NCBI GenBank assembly: GCA_002746975.1
Contig: NVXE01000010.1
Coordinates: 270-64,269, forward strand
Source: Bacteroidota bacterium
GTDB lineage: Bacteria > Bacteroidota > Bacteroidia > Flavobacteriales_D > Sanyastnellaceae
Length of the DNA: 64,000 nt
Direction: 5' to 3'
In this document: positions 25,803-35,502 of the stretch, piece by piece
How the letters are laid out: the number at the start of each line of letters is the position of its first letter
Position numbering within the stretch: position 1 is the stretch's first letter
Translations under genes and position numbers: made by a program
Notes under the pieces: generated by a model
What the model saw: the letters and a program-made list of their open reading frames with translations, nothing else
What the model was told of the DNA's origin: nothing
The model's database searches: none

Positions 25803-26450
25803 TCACGACTCAAGGTAACGCATGAAAGCGTCGAACTTGTTGCGTAAGTCGTCTTCAACTTCTGGTGAATTAAAAAAGGTCAAAACTTTATAGTCAAATC
25901 TTTCAAAAGAAGTCAGAATTGTGGCGATTTTCGTTGTGTTTACTTTAATGGTTACGACCAAATCTCCCGATTCTAAGTGAATCATGTTAAAACTCGTTAT
26001 TCGAGTACCGTTCTCTTCTACGATTCGAGAAATTTCAGATAAACTGTAATTCGCAATAGGAATTTCGAGAATAACAGTACTCCCTTCTAATCCCCATCCC
26101 GCATCGTGTGCAAAAAAGTTCAACACTGCGCCTCTATCAATACAACCCATGTACTTTCCTTGAATTACGACAGGTAAGATATCAACTTCTGCTCGTGACA
26201 TTTGGGCTACAACCTCATAAACGTGAAGGTTAGGGTCCACGGAAAGCGGGTGGGTCGGGACTTCTGCAATGACGGCGTCACTCTCAAACTCAAGTAAATC
26301 ATCTTCATTTATCAGCCCCTGAAACTTGTCCTCTACAACGAGAGGTAGATGCGCAACTTTATACTCATCCATCAACTTAATCGCTTTAGAAACTGTGTCT
26401 ATAGGGATTAAAATTGGAAAATCAGAAGTTAGAAGTTGCTGGGCTCTCAT
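25803..26450 (-). CDS. CBS-domain protein (AcuB-like)
   Basis: A 215-residue cytoplasmic protein. Residues 1-125 contain a pair of CBS motifs (IPIDTVSKAIKLMDEYKVAHLPLV; DPNLHVYEVVAQMSRAEVDILPVV), which usually bind adenine nucleotides. Residues about 135-215 look like an ACT-type regulatory fold (GSTVILEIPIANYSLSEISRIVEENG). No enzyme domain. It is the first gene of the operon with nadK, which suggests a role in sensing the nucleotide state, though that is inference. Its start is only 16 bases from the divergent pdxJ start. Confidence 0.82.
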   Translation of the reverse strand: MRAQQLLTSDFPILIPIDTVSKAIKLMDEYKVAHLPLVVEDKFQGLINEDDLLEFESDAVIAEVPTHPLSVDPNLHVYEVVAQMSRAEVDILPVVIQGKYMGCIDRGAVLNFFAHDAGWGLEGSTVILEIPIANYSLSEISRIVEENGTRITSFNMIHLESGDLVVTIKVNTTKIATILTSFERFDYKVLTFFNSPEVEDDLRNKFDAFMRYLES

Positions 26451-26454
26451 GAGT

Positions 26455-26462
26455 TAATTTTG
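26455..26462 (+). promoter_or_regulatory. -7 box of pdxJ (leaderless)
   Basis: TAATTTTG, an exact TAnnTTTG match, ends 4 bases before the pdxJ ATG. A TTG lies 16 bases upstream (26436-26438). Transcription would start at or next to the ATG. The box lies within the 16-base gap between divergent genes. Confidence 0.55.
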
Positions 26463-26466
26463 CCGT

Positions 26467-27207
26467 ATGTCAGACAGTCCGAAGGTACAAAACACTAAGC
26501 TAAGCGTCAACGTAAATAAAATTGCTACTTTACGCAATGCAAGAGGAGGTAATGTTCCTGACGTATTGCTAGCTGCCACTAGGATACAGGCCTATGGAGC
26601 TGATGGTATTACGGTACATCCCAGACCCGATCAAAGGCACATTACATACGAGGATGTGAGAGCTTTGAGGGCCGTAGTTAAGACTGAATTTAATATTGAG
26701 GGGTTCCCTTCTGAAGATTTTATATCTCTTGTTTTAGAGACTAAACCCGAGCAAGTAACCCTCGTGCCTGACCCACCTGACGTACTCACGAGCAATGCTG
26801 GATGGGATGTCATAAAAAATGAAGCGATGTTGAAAAAGGTCGTGAAGATATTCCAGGCTGAAGGGATTAGGGTAAGTTTATTTATGGATACTGACGAAGA
26901 TGGGATAATCGCTGCCGCAAATACTGGGACGAATCGAATCGAGCTTTATACGGAGGGTTATGCGGTCGAGCATAAAACAAAAGGACAAGAGGCAACGATT
27001 CCTTATGCTCGCGCTTCAACTTTAGCCCATGGGTTAGGGCTAGGAGTTAATGCTGGTCATGATTTAGATCTTTCAAATTTGAGCGATTTCGCTTCGTGTG
27101 TACCATATCTCTCCGAAGTAAGCATAGGTCATGCTTTGATTTCAGACTCACTTTATTTGGGTCTTTCCAATACTATTGCTTCCTATTTAAATTGTTTAAA
27201 GTCGTAA
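26467..27207 (+). CDS. pdxJ: Pyridoxine 5'-phosphate synthase PdxJ
   Basis: A 246-residue cytoplasmic TIM-barrel enzyme that joins 1-deoxy-D-xylulose 5-phosphate and 3-amino-2-oxopropyl phosphate into pyridoxine phosphate (vitamin B6). Motifs: [17 protein letters not shown] (substrate loop), [13 protein letters not shown] (barrel strand and His), [25 protein letters not shown] (catalytic Glu) and [15 protein letters not shown]. Full length. One substrate is the product of Dxs, also encoded in this window (60.3 kb). The hydrolase gene starts 1 base after its stop. Confidence 0.95.
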   Translation: MSDSPKVQNTKLSVNVNKIATLRNARGGNVPDVLLAATRIQAYGADGITVHPRPDQRHITYEDVRALRAVVKTEFNIEGFPSEDFISLVLETKPEQVTLVPDPPDVLTSNAGWDVIKNEAMLKKVVKIFQAEGIRVSLFMDTDEDGIIAAANTGTNRIELYTEGYAVEHKTKGQEATIPYARASTLAHGLGLGVNAGHDLDLSNLSDFASCVPYLSEVSIGHALISDSLYLGLSNTIASYLNCLKS

Positions 27208-27208
27208 T

Positions 27209-27985
27209 ATGAAGACAGTCGTTTTAAACAGCCGAATTCTAGGTGAATCTTCCTCACCCGACCTTGTGATTTTGCACGGTTTACTGGGTAGTTCTGATAA
27301 TTGGCAGACCTTAGCTAAACGTTATGCCGAAAAATTTCGAGTACACTTGATTGACGCCAGAAATCACGGTAGAAGCCCTCACATAGCAGAACATTCTTAC
27401 AAAGCGATGTCAGAAGATCTCTTAAATTACCTTGATACAAATAATATCGAACAGGCTGCTCTGCTCGGGCATAGTATGGGAGGAAAAACCGTAATGACTT
27501 TTACTGAACTCCATCCAGATAGAGTCACGAAATTAATAATTGCCGACATTGCTGCAAGAGCCTACGAATCTCATCATGGCCCGATTTTCGAAGCTTTAAA
27601 ATCGACAAAACCCGAATTAGCACAATCCCGAGAAGAAGTATCACAAATTTTAGAATCATATTTGGGAAAAGACCCTGTACTAATCCCTTTCTTGATGAAG
27701 AGTTTAAGGAGAGAAAAATCTGGTGGATATTCTTGGAGATTTAACGTAGATGCACTTTACTCGAATCTTTCAAACGTGACAGAAAAAATTGAGCTTTCTC
27801 TTAATACACTACCTACTTTGCTAATTTACGGGGGAGCATCAACCTATGTTAACAGAAGTGATATAGATGCATTTGAGAAACTATACCTAAGACTAGAAAT
27901 CGCCTGTTTAGAAGAATCCGGACACTGGCTTCATGCTCAAGAACCTAATGAATTTTATGAAATAACTGATGAATTCTTAGACTGA
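27209..27985 (+). CDS. Alpha/beta-fold hydrolase (YbfF-like)
   Basis: A 258-residue serine hydrolase. Oxyanion motif LHGLLGSSDNW (22-32), RNHGRSP (51-57), nucleophile elbow GHSMGG (S89), an Asp in the DIAAR block near 112 and the catalytic His in SGHWLH near 242. It resembles the esterase family of E. coli YbfF, which cleaves acyl esters such as acyl-CoA or short-chain esters. Exact substrate unknown. It follows pdxJ immediately, and its last 9 bases overlap the end of the ClC gene on the other strand. Confidence 0.85.
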   Translation: MKTVVLNSRILGESSSPDLVILHGLLGSSDNWQTLAKRYAEKFRVHLIDARNHGRSPHIAEHSYKAMSEDLLNYLDTNNIEQAALLGHSMGGKTVMTFTELHPDRVTKLIIADIAARAYESHHGPIFEALKSTKPELAQSREEVSQILESYLGKDPVLIPFLMKSLRREKSGGYSWRFNVDALYSNLSNVTEKIELSLNTLPTLLIYGGASTYVNRSDIDAFEKLYLRLEIACLEESGHWLHAQEPNEFYEITDEFLD

Positions 27986-29761
27986 CGAAGTCTCTTTCAA
28001 CCAACTTCTATAAGCATTGAAAAGTCTCGATCTAGATACGTAACCTATATATTTTCCTTTGTTACTGATAACAGGGAGATTCCAAGCCCCACTCATCTCG
28101 AATTTGCTCATCACACTTTCCATCTTCTCGTTTTCGATGATACAATTATCCGGTACAACCAGAAGATCTTTTACTAAAGTATTTTCATACCTATCTCTAT
28201 CGAACATTATCTGACGAATGTCCTGAAGATCGATTTGGCCTAAAAACTTGCCCTTATCATCAACTACTGGATGCAAATTCCTGTGACTCTGAGAAATAAC
28301 ACGTACGAGCACGCCCAAAGTATAATCTGGACTTACTGGCAAGAAATCTGTCTCAATTTCAGAGGTAAGACTCATCAAAGTTAGCACACTTTTATCCTTG
28401 TCATGTGTGAGAAGCTCACCACGCTCCGCCAATTCCCTAGTATAAATACTGTTTTTTACAATGACTTTTGAGACCAAATAACTCAATGCCGCACCCAGCA
28501 TGAGCGGGACGAAAAGCTCATATCCACCACTAATTTCAGAGGCAAGGAAAATTGCCGTCAGAGGGGCGTGAAGAACACCTGCCATCATTCCACCAAGCCC
28601 TACTAATACAGCATTGCCTACAGGAATTGTGTCAGGTCCGAATATTAAATTTACTGATAATGCAAAAACATATCCCAAAAGTGCTCCGCCGAAAAGTGCT
28701 GGTGCAAATACCCCAGCTACTCCCCCTGCCCCAACGGTAAGTCCTGTGAGAATAGGTTTTAATGCCCATGCAATGAGTAATACTCCTATTAAGGCTACAC
28801 CTTCTGCTTTTTCTAATGGGATTAGTTCATTTGCCAAATCGTGAGAGAAACCCATAAATAACGAGTTAATAACCTCGTACCCCTCGCCATAAAGAGATGG
28901 GAAACTTGCAACGGCCCAACCAACAATAGTGCCTGCAATTAAAATCCTGGTTATGGGTTGTTTAAACCTAGCAACGAATCTTGACGATGCGATATAAAAA
29001 CGTGTGAAAATAACTGACCCTAGACCGGCAAGTAAACCCAAAACGATATAAAATGGGAGTCGGGATACGGCGAAAGGAGTTAAATCAGTTACGGCTAAAA
29101 TATCCTCTCCTTCGATTAAAAAATAAGCCGTGAGAAGTGAGGCAAGGGAAGCGAAAATTAACGGCACCAGACTTGCTGCTGTAAGGTCTATCATTATAAC
29201 TTCTACAGCGAAAATTAAAGCTGCAATCGGCGCTTTAAACATTGCTGAAAGTGAAGCCGTAGCTGCACATGCGATTAGAAGTCGTCGTCTATAGAAATTC
29301 CTCTTTGTTTGAGAGGCAATCTCAGAACCTATTGCTGCACCAGCTTGAACCGCGGGCGCCTCTAGTCCTCCCGAACCTCCAAACCCCACAGAAAAAATAC
29401 TTGTAACGATGGGTGCGAAAAGCCACGTTCTTTTTAACGAGCCTCTTCTCGTAGAAAGTGCGTGTAGTGTTGCCGGAATTCCACCTCCAGGATGGTCTCC
29501 ATTAAGTACTTTCTTAACGAACCAAGCTGTTAGAAGTAGACCTATAAGTGGTCCCAAACCCAAAATAAAATTGTAGCCTGAGAGGGTTTGGGCTGAAAAA
29601 ATACCGTATCTAATAAGGCTAACTCCATTTTTCAGGAGAACAGCTACCAAACCTGAAAGAACCCCCACTAAACTCGCCCAAACCAATATCGCTTTATCCG
29701 AACGCAAGAACTCCCAGGTGTTTGCACTAATTGAAGATAGTAACTTACCTAGTAATTTCAT
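27977..29761 (-). CDS. ClC-family chloride channel/transporter with CBS domains
   Basis: A 594-residue inner-membrane protein. Selectivity motifs: GDHPGGGIPATLHA (88-101), GGLEAP (131-136, gating Glu134) and GGVAGVFAPALFGG. The two-fold repeat of about ten to twelve membrane helices covers 25-430. Residues about 460-590 hold two CBS motifs (DYTLGVLVRVISQSHRNLHPVV; NEKMESVMSKFEMSGAWNLPVI) that probably regulate by nucleotide binding. The gating Glu favours H+/Cl- exchange, but this cannot be settled from sequence. Last gene of the YfiR/phosphatase operon, 14 bases after the phosphatase. Confidence 0.92.
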   Translation of the reverse strand: MKLLGKLLSSISANTWEFLRSDKAILVWASLVGVLSGLVAVLLKNGVSLIRYGIFSAQTLSGYNFILGLGPLIGLLLTAWFVKKVLNGDHPGGGIPATLHALSTRRGSLKRTWLFAPIVTSIFSVGFGGSGGLEAPAVQAGAAIGSEIASQTKRNFYRRRLLIACAATASLSAMFKAPIAALIFAVEVIMIDLTAASLVPLIFASLASLLTAYFLIEGEDILAVTDLTPFAVSRLPFYIVLGLLAGLGSVIFTRFYIASSRFVARFKQPITRILIAGTIVGWAVASFPSLYGEGYEVINSLFMGFSHDLANELIPLEKAEGVALIGVLLIAWALKPILTGLTVGAGGVAGVFAPALFGGALLGYVFALSVNLIFGPDTIPVGNAVLVGLGGMMAGVLHAPLTAIFLASEISGGYELFVPLMLGAALSYLVSKVIVKNSIYTRELAERGELLTHDKDKSVLTLMSLTSEIETDFLPVSPDYTLGVLVRVISQSHRNLHPVVDDKGKFLGQIDLQDIRQIMFDRDRYENTLVKDLLVVPDNCIIENEKMESVMSKFEMSGAWNLPVISNKGKYIGYVSRSRLFNAYRSWLKETSSV

Positions 29762-29775
29762 ATCGGAATCAGAAG

Positions 29776-31557
29776 TTATATCCTAATACTAACTACTAAA
29801 ACATCATCAACTTGCTCTTCTTTAGCTTTCCACGAGTCGAAAACCCTTCCAAATTCTTTTTTGTGCTCTGATACCGGCATGTCTGCTACGCTTAACATCA
29901 ATTCTCTAAACCTTCTACGCATAAATTTCTTTCCTGCTGCACCTCCAAATTGGTCCACAAAGCCATCAGTTGAAGCAAAAATCGTGTCTCCTTCTTCTAA
30001 ATCAAATGTTTTTTCTGTATAAGACTGAGAGTCTGGTTCGAAAGAGGCAATAGCAAACTTGTCCGATTTCATTTCGTGAAGCTCCCCTCTTCTGACAACA
30101 TATAAAGGGTTATTCGCCCCTGCATATTGAAGCTCCATCTTTTCCATATCTACTGCTATTAAAACGAGATCCATACCATCTTGAAGGTGGGTAGGTGAAT
30201 TCTCCGTTCTCAAGACATCTAATGCCGCAGAATTGAGCTTATCTAGGACTTTACAAGGTTTTGTATAAACTGTCGTTATGTGCTTTAATGCATTATACCC
30301 CACCAAACTCATAAATGCACCTGGAACTCCGTGACCTGTACAATCGACTGCTGCTAGTAGCCTTATGCGTCCTACAGATCGGAAGAAATAAAAGTCTCCG
30401 CTAACGATATCTCTTGGACGATAAAAAACTGAAGCATTGTCGAAAACCTCAGAAACTTGACGTTCTGTTGGAAGAATTGCCTCCTGAATTCTAAGAGCGT
30501 AATTTATACTGTCTCGCAAATCGCCATAAAGTTCCTCCGCGATTTGTTTCTGTCTGGACATTTCTGCTGTTCTGTCCTCTACCTTCATCTCGAGCTCTCT
30601 TTCTGTCGTTGCTAAGTCGTCGCGCATACTTAATAAAGCATGTCCCAGTTTATCATCATCGCTAAGAGGAGTATATAGAGAGTTGAAATTACCGGACCCC
30701 ACATCTTGTGAGAAAACACGAGTTTTATGAAGACCTACAGCAAGTCTATTTACTGCGATAGCCATATCACCTATTTCATCTGGAGTGACTGGCACTGGTC
30801 CGTCTGGTTCTTTACCTTGCCCCATATAAAGAACTGCTCTTTTAAGCTGTCTTACTGGAACTAGTATGGATCTAGTAACTGCAAAACCTACAATTATCCC
30901 CAGTATTAACACAAAAAGCGCTACAGACCCAGCATATGAATTAAGATCGTCTCCAAGCTGTTCCATACGTCCTGTGGCGGAGCGGAGAGAGGAGGTTTGG
31001 GCTGAGGAAAGCCTATCCAATCTCTTACGAATCTTATCTGTAAAAAGCGGCAGACTCGAACCATCTAGAGCATAATATTCAGCATCCATCATTGCTATCG
31101 GATCGTCATAGCTAGAAAAATCGGGAAGAAGCCGCATAATTTCTGAATACGCAATAAAAAGATACTCTAAATCTCGCTGAAGACTGTCTAGCTGGATTTT
31201 CGCATCGCCATCCCATGCCTTTTCCATTTGAGTGAGTGCGTAATACTGATCAGGAATTACGTTGTTTACAAGGTCTATCAACCCTCTTTTCTCAGGATCG
31301 TCAGGTCGACTTTGAACTGTTAACCAGTGCTTAACTCTCACTCTTGATTCCCCTACAGATCTGTCTAAATCTTCTAACGCGCCAATACTTGGAACTAATA
31401 CTTTATCAATCTTTTCTCCTAAAATTCTGCTCTCAGCGAGCATGGTCCTAGTTTGGAGAAAAAGTGCACTTACTGCTAGAGTAAACACACCAAACCCTAT
31501 TGCCATCCGCCATCCTATGGTGAATCTAAATTTAGGTAATTTAATAGGGATATTCAT
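29776..31557 (-). CDS. Membrane HAMP / SpoIIE (PP2C-type) phosphatase
   Basis: A 593-residue sensor. Membrane helices at about 15-35 and 211-231 enclose a helical extracytoplasmic region of about 175 residues. A HAMP linker (SILVPVRQLKRAVLYMGQG) follows, then a second HAMP-like region, a coiled coil (320-360) and a SpoIIE phosphatase domain (360-593). The metal Asp residues are in SGDFYFF, AVDCTGHGVPGAFMS, STDGFVDQFGG and VDDVLVVSIR. Such enzymes dephosphorylate serine or threonine on partner proteins such as anti-anti-sigma factors; none is encoded nearby. It is in an operon with a YfiR-like protein, which suggests a periplasmic input. Confidence 0.88.
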   Translation of the reverse strand: MNIPIKLPKFRFTIGWRMAIGFGVFTLAVSALFLQTRTMLAESRILGEKIDKVLVPSIGALEDLDRSVGESRVRVKHWLTVQSRPDDPEKRGLIDLVNNVIPDQYYALTQMEKAWDGDAKIQLDSLQRDLEYLFIAYSEIMRLLPDFSSYDDPIAMMDAEYYALDGSSLPLFTDKIRKRLDRLSSAQTSSLRSATGRMEQLGDDLNSYAGSVALFVLILGIIVGFAVTRSILVPVRQLKRAVLYMGQGKEPDGPVPVTPDEIGDMAIAVNRLAVGLHKTRVFSQDVGSGNFNSLYTPLSDDDKLGHALLSMRDDLATTERELEMKVEDRTAEMSRQKQIAEELYGDLRDSINYALRIQEAILPTERQVSEVFDNASVFYRPRDIVSGDFYFFRSVGRIRLLAAVDCTGHGVPGAFMSLVGYNALKHITTVYTKPCKVLDKLNSAALDVLRTENSPTHLQDGMDLVLIAVDMEKMELQYAGANNPLYVVRRGELHEMKSDKFAIASFEPDSQSYTEKTFDLEEGDTIFASTDGFVDQFGGAAGKKFMRRRFRELMLSVADMPVSEHKKEFGRVFDSWKAKEEQVDDVLVVSIRI

Positions 31558-31565
31558 TTAATGCC

Positions 31566-32498
31566 CTAATTTTTTCCTTGTAGTTCTAACTCTACCTTTA
31601 ACGCTTTCTGATATTTTTCACTCTCTGAATCATCACTCAGTGCTTTATAAATCGTCATAAGTCCTTTCAGAGTTTCAAGTCGGTGTGGATCCATCTTGTG
31701 TGCAGATAGCATGGGATTCAAGGATCTTTCAAATAAATCAACACAGACATCTTGAATTTCCATTAACTCAAACATGGAGGTTGTGTGATCAATTAACTTT
31801 AGCTGTCTTACACCCATATTGTACAGGTTTATGGCCAAATTATACCTTGAGGCATAGTCCTCACCATCGAGTTCTATAGCTCTCATATAATGCGAAACAA
31901 CCTTCTCGAATAATTTATTGTCCGACCCTGAGATAGATTCTAAGAGTAGTCTATTTGCTTTTGCAAGATTCTTTTCTATCTCTACTTCTTCTGAAATCCA
32001 ATTTTCCTTAGGATCAAGGAGGTGTCTAATCGTAGTGAAATTGTGGAAGTATTCTAAAATTTCTTCGTCAGAATCTTTTTGAAAGCTCTTAATACCTCTA
32101 ACGGCATCATTCATGTAGGTCTTAGCGAGATAGCTAAGTGCTTCGCTCGATAATCGTGAAATTTCGGAGTCTCCGATTTCGAAAGCTGTTGTTAATTGAC
32201 TTACTGCTTTTGATCGTTCACTTTGTGCTTGTGACGAAGTTGAAGTTCCCTTGAAAGCAAAGTCTTTGTATAGACCTTTGTGAGCATAACCCGCTACATA
32301 CCATGCACTTCCGTTATTTTTTGCTTCGTGCTTTAAAAGGGGCTCTACAATATCTAGGGCCTCCATAAACGATCCGTTTTCGGCGTGAGAAATAGCCTCA
32401 TCTATGTTAGCTTGGGCTATCGAATTATTCGAAAACAACACGCTCATAAAGACAATGAAAATTGTACTTAGGGTAATATTTTTCATGAAAGTCTTCAT
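31566..32498 (-). CDS. Exported TPR-like repeat protein
   Basis: A 310-residue protein with a signal peptide (about 1-28, cut after SIAQ). The rest is helical with tetratricopeptide-like units (EAISHAENGSFMEALDIVEPLL; YASRYNLAINLYNMGVRQL). No catalytic motif. It lies between the YfiR-like gene (overlap 4 bases) and the HAMP/SpoIIE phosphatase (8 bases), so it is probably a periplasmic scaffold or sensor partner of that phosphatase. The specific role is inferred from context only. Confidence 0.7.
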   Translation of the reverse strand: MKTFMKNITLSTIFIVFMSVLFSNNSIAQANIDEAISHAENGSFMEALDIVEPLLKHEAKNNGSAWYVAGYAHKGLYKDFAFKGTSTSSQAQSERSKAVSQLTTAFEIGDSEISRLSSEALSYLAKTYMNDAVRGIKSFQKDSDEEILEYFHNFTTIRHLLDPKENWISEEVEIEKNLAKANRLLLESISGSDNKLFEKVVSHYMRAIELDGEDYASRYNLAINLYNMGVRQLKLIDHTTSMFELMEIQDVCVDLFERSLNPMLSAHKMDPHRLETLKGLMTIYKALSDDSESEKYQKALKVELELQGKN

Positions 32499-33070
32499 CG
32501 TTTAACTGCCCATGATAAAATTCTATTCCCCACGATAAGCCCTCTTGCAAGAGCATTTTCCATGTCTAATTCATATCTAATCCTACTAGATTGTACTATG
32601 AAATTTATTACTGCCCCATCAGGCATTGAAGTTTCTGCATTAACTGAAGTAACGAGCATAATCGGCTTGTTTTTTATCGATTCAATTATTCTGTCTAGTA
32701 CTTCTCCATCTGATTCTGTATATAGAATATTTACATATTCATCCACTTCACCTTCTTCATACCAAACCACTTCCAACATCTGATTACCTATCGACTGGCT
32801 TGAATATTTTTCAATCAAGAAATTGTAAAGCGATTTATTGCCTTGAATTCCTATTTTAAACGATCCGTTTTTCGTGTTTTCAGGCCAATCATTTGATTTT
32901 GCAAATTGAAATAGAAAACTAGCCTTTGTGATTGCTATCGTATCAGCATCATCCAACTTAGGGTCTCCCTGTTCTCCATCCAACCACGCTATCCCCAAAA
33001 TCGCAACAATCATTAGCGTCAAAGCTATTATACTTTGATGTTTGTTCTGTAGAAATTGTAACGCATGCAT
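32495..33070 (-). CDS. YfiR/DUF4154 family protein
   Basis: A 191-residue protein with an N-terminal membrane segment (SIIALTLMIVAILGIAWL) and a periplasmic YfiR (DUF4154) domain. Family features are KASFLFQFAKSNDWP near the start, FKIGIQGN, the Rossmann-like strand EYVNILYTES, IMLVTSV and the end block FIVQSSRIRYELDMENALARGLIVGNRIL. In Pseudomonas YfiR restrains a membrane cyclase; here the likely client is the phosphatase in the same operon. The ATG at 33070 is chosen because a -7 box ends 4 bases before it; the longer frame from 33169 would start upstream of that promoter. Confidence 0.75.
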   Translation of the reverse strand: MHALQFLQNKHQSIIALTLMIVAILGIAWLDGEQGDPKLDDADTIAITKASFLFQFAKSNDWPENTKNGSFKIGIQGNKSLYNFLIEKYSSQSIGNQMLEVVWYEEGEVDEYVNILYTESDGEVLDRIIESIKNKPIMLVTSVNAETSMPDGAVINFIVQSSRIRYELDMENALARGLIVGNRILSWAVKR

Positions 33071-33074
33071 TGTA

Positions 33075-33102
33075 CTAAGATAGCCCCCGAAATAAGGACA
33101 AA
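33075..33102 (-). promoter_or_regulatory. Promoter of the YfiR/SpoIIE/ClC operon
   Basis: On the - strand, TTTG (33102-33099), 16 bases, then TATCTTAG (33082-33075), 4 bases before the ATG at 33070. The spacer is shorter than the usual 19 or so. It predicts a leaderless four-gene transcript. Confidence 0.5.
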
Positions 33103-33198
33103 TAAATCGTATGTCATTCGTTTCTAACTTAAAATTGTGAGTGATTCGGTTTTTTATATAACAAAACACCCCCCATAAATCAGCACTAAATAAAAGCG

Positions 33199-34269
33199 TT
33201 AAGTTCGAAGAGTCTTCAAGCGCGACAGGCTCACATCGAGAGGGAGAGGAGTATTATCGAACAAATGATTTGCGAGGTGAGCCGAAGTCGCCGGGCCTAC
33301 GAGAACGCCTCGCGTGCCTAGACCGTTAAGGATGTATATCGAATCGTACCCTGGCACTCGACCTGCATAAGGGCGTCGGTCCGTCGAGGCCGGGCGAAGG
33401 CCTGACTCGTGATTAAGCACTTCCAAACCGTCAAACGTAGTAGATGAAATTATAGGTCGAATGCTTGATAGTAGTTCGTTTAAGCCTTCGTCCGTTGGAG
33501 CGCTTTGCACAATATCCCATTTATATGTTGCTCCTAGTTTAAAAACCGACTCACCTCTAGGGAGAAGCCACTTAACTCGGTTAATACACATACCCTTAGT
33601 GTCCATACTAGCTCTTATAGTGAGTAACTCACCATGATCTGCTTGAATTTTGATCCCTACCGAAGCTAAATCTAATGATGCACCAACTCCTCGACAGTCA
33701 ATAATTCGGCAAAAAGATTTTGTCAGTTTAGAATTAAAACTCCAGGTTTTAGTAAAAAATCTATCTTTTGATACAAGAAACGACTTAAAAGAATCTAAAA
33801 GAAGCGGCAGATCGACCCAACCAGCATCACGCACGATTCCAAACCCGAAAGGAGCCAAAATTTCTTCTGTACATTTATTATCAATTTCTGCTTCAATGTC
33901 GTTAAGCCAAATACTTACCTCGTGGGAGTCTTTTATTCGTTTCGCCCAAAGGTCTCGATACTGATTATTTGGAAACACACGAAGTATAGGAGATGAATGA
34001 ATGATTTTACCTTTAATATCCAAAAAACTTTCTAATTCTGAATATGTTCTGCGCATAATATTCATATGCTCCTCAGCGTTCCAAACAGACACTAAACGCT
34101 TGAACGACACCGGATTAAACATTCCGGCAGCTACACGAGATGCAGAGTTTAACGATGCATCAGGACTTTGCCAAACCTCATATTCTACCCCCCTTTTCTC
34201 TAGCTCCCACGCCATAAGTATTCCAGACAATCCGGCACCAACTATAAGGGAACGATTAGAGTTGAACAC
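33199..34269 (-). CDS. FAD-dependent amino-acid-oxidase-like oxidoreductase (DAO family)
   Basis: A 356-residue flavoenzyme. The FAD-binding motif is LIVGAGLSGILMAWELEKRG (8-27). The C-terminal half has the DAO pattern HESGLRPASTDRRPYAGRVP and ILNGLGTRGVLVGP. It resembles D-amino-acid dehydrogenases and glycine oxidase (ThiO) types; the substrate cannot be chosen. It follows kbl by 5 bases in the same direction; kbl also acts on glycine, which may hint at a shared theme. The last 200 bases of the gene (33200-33420) are clearly richer in GC than the rest. Confidence 0.78.
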   Translation of the reverse strand: MFNSNRSLIVGAGLSGILMAWELEKRGVEYEVWQSPDASLNSASRVAAGMFNPVSFKRLVSVWNAEEHMNIMRRTYSELESFLDIKGKIIHSSPILRVFPNNQYRDLWAKRIKDSHEVSIWLNDIEAEIDNKCTEEILAPFGFGIVRDAGWVDLPLLLDSFKSFLVSKDRFFTKTWSFNSKLTKSFCRIIDCRGVGASLDLASVGIKIQADHGELLTIRASMDTKGMCINRVKWLLPRGESVFKLGATYKWDIVQSAPTDEGLNELLSSIRPIISSTTFDGLEVLNHESGLRPASTDRRPYAGRVPGYDSIYILNGLGTRGVLVGPATSAHLANHLFDNTPLPLDVSLSRLKTLRT

Positions 34270-34274
34270 AGTTT

Positions 34275-35471
34275 TTATGAGATAACACCCAGTTCACGTG
34301 CAACTTTTACAAAGGCTGCTAGAGCAATATCTAAATGCTCTTTTGTATGTGCGGCAGAGAGTTGAACGCGAATTCTAGCAGCACCTTTAGGAACAACAGG
34401 ATAGAAAAACCCTATCACATATATGCCTTCCTCGAGAAGTTTATTTGCCATTTCTTGAGAAAGTCTCGCATCTCCGAGCATAACAGGAACTATTGCAGAG
34501 TCTCCATCATTAAATGGCAAACCTGCTGCCTTAAGACCAGCCTTAAAATATTTCGTATTCTCTTCTAACTTATCTCTAAGCGAGGTGCTCTCACTAAGCA
34601 TTTTGAAAACCTCAAGAGAAGCACCCACTATATTTGGAGCAAGAGAGTTTGAGAACAAATAAGGGCGAGAACGTTGACGTAAAAGTTCGATGATTTCTTT
34701 CCTACCAGTAGTAAATCCGCCCATAGCTCCACCGAGAGCTTTACCTAGGGTTCCAGTAATAATATCCACTCTGCCCATAGCATCTCTTAGTTCGATAGAA
34801 CCACGCCCAGTCTTTCCAATAAAGCCTGTTGCGTGACACTCATCAACCATAACTAGTGCATCGTATTTATCAGCCAAATCGCAAATTTTACCTATTTCCG
34901 CGACATATCCATCCATAGAAAACACTCCATCTGTAACGATGATTTTAAAGCGTGAGTCTGCATCTACCGCTGCTTTAAGTTGGGTTTCCAAATCAGACAT
35001 ATCGTTATTGGCGTAACGAAACCGTTTGGCCTTACAAAGACGTACACCATCAATAATAGAGGCGTGATTAAGTGAATCCGAAATAATTGCATCCTCTGGA
35101 CCAAGTAGGGGTTCGAAAACTCCGCCATTTGCATCGAAGGCAGCTGCATAAAGGATGGTGTCCTCTGTTTCGTGGAAATCTGCTATAGTCTGCTCTAACT
35201 CTTTGTGTATGTCTTGAGTACCACAAATAAATCTAACTGAACTCATGCCGAATCCGTGACTATCTATTGCATCTTTAGCAGCTTGACAAACTCTAGAATC
35301 ACTACTTAGCCCAAGATAGTTATTCGCACAAAAATTGATGACTTCAGATCCGTCTGTAAGTTTAATTACTACGTCCTGTGAGGTTGCAATTATGCGTTCA
35401 CTTTTAAAAAGACCAGCTTCCTCGATATTTGCGAGCTCTTGCTGAAGATGTGATTTGATTTTTCCGTACAT
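34275..35471 (-). CDS. kbl: Glycine C-acetyltransferase (2-amino-3-ketobutyrate CoA ligase)
   Basis: A 398-residue PLP enzyme of the alpha-oxoamine synthase family; it splits 2-amino-3-oxobutyrate with CoA into glycine and acetyl-CoA in threonine breakdown. Motifs: [11 protein letters not shown] (46-56), [19 protein letters not shown] (75-93), [11 protein letters not shown] (207-217) and the PLP lysine in [10 protein letters not shown] (K244). These blocks match Kbl better than BioF or serine palmitoyltransferase, but relatives are close. Threonine dehydrogenase, its usual partner, is not in the window. Confidence 0.88.
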   Translation of the reverse strand: MYGKIKSHLQQELANIEEAGLFKSERIIATSQDVVIKLTDGSEVINFCANNYLGLSSDSRVCQAAKDAIDSHGFGMSSVRFICGTQDIHKELEQTIADFHETEDTILYAAAFDANGGVFEPLLGPEDAIISDSLNHASIIDGVRLCKAKRFRYANNDMSDLETQLKAAVDADSRFKIIVTDGVFSMDGYVAEIGKICDLADKYDALVMVDECHATGFIGKTGRGSIELRDAMGRVDIITGTLGKALGGAMGGFTTGRKEIIELLRQRSRPYLFSNSLAPNIVGASLEVFKMLSESTSLRDKLEENTKYFKAGLKAAGLPFNDGDSAIVPVMLGDARLSQEMANKLLEEGIYVIGFFYPVVPKGAARIRVQLSAAHTKEHLDIALAAFVKVARELGVIS

Positions 35472-35475
35472 GCGG

Positions 35476-35483
35476 CAAATTTA
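35476..35483 (-). promoter_or_regulatory. -7 box of kbl (leaderless)
   Basis: The - strand reads TAAATTTG, an exact TAnnTTTG match, 4 bases before the kbl ATG and inside the 31-base gap after ldcA. A TTG lies 24 bases upstream, farther than usual. Predicts a leaderless kbl mRNA. Confidence 0.5.
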
Positions 35484-35502
35484 GTCCAAACCCGTCACGA
35501 AC

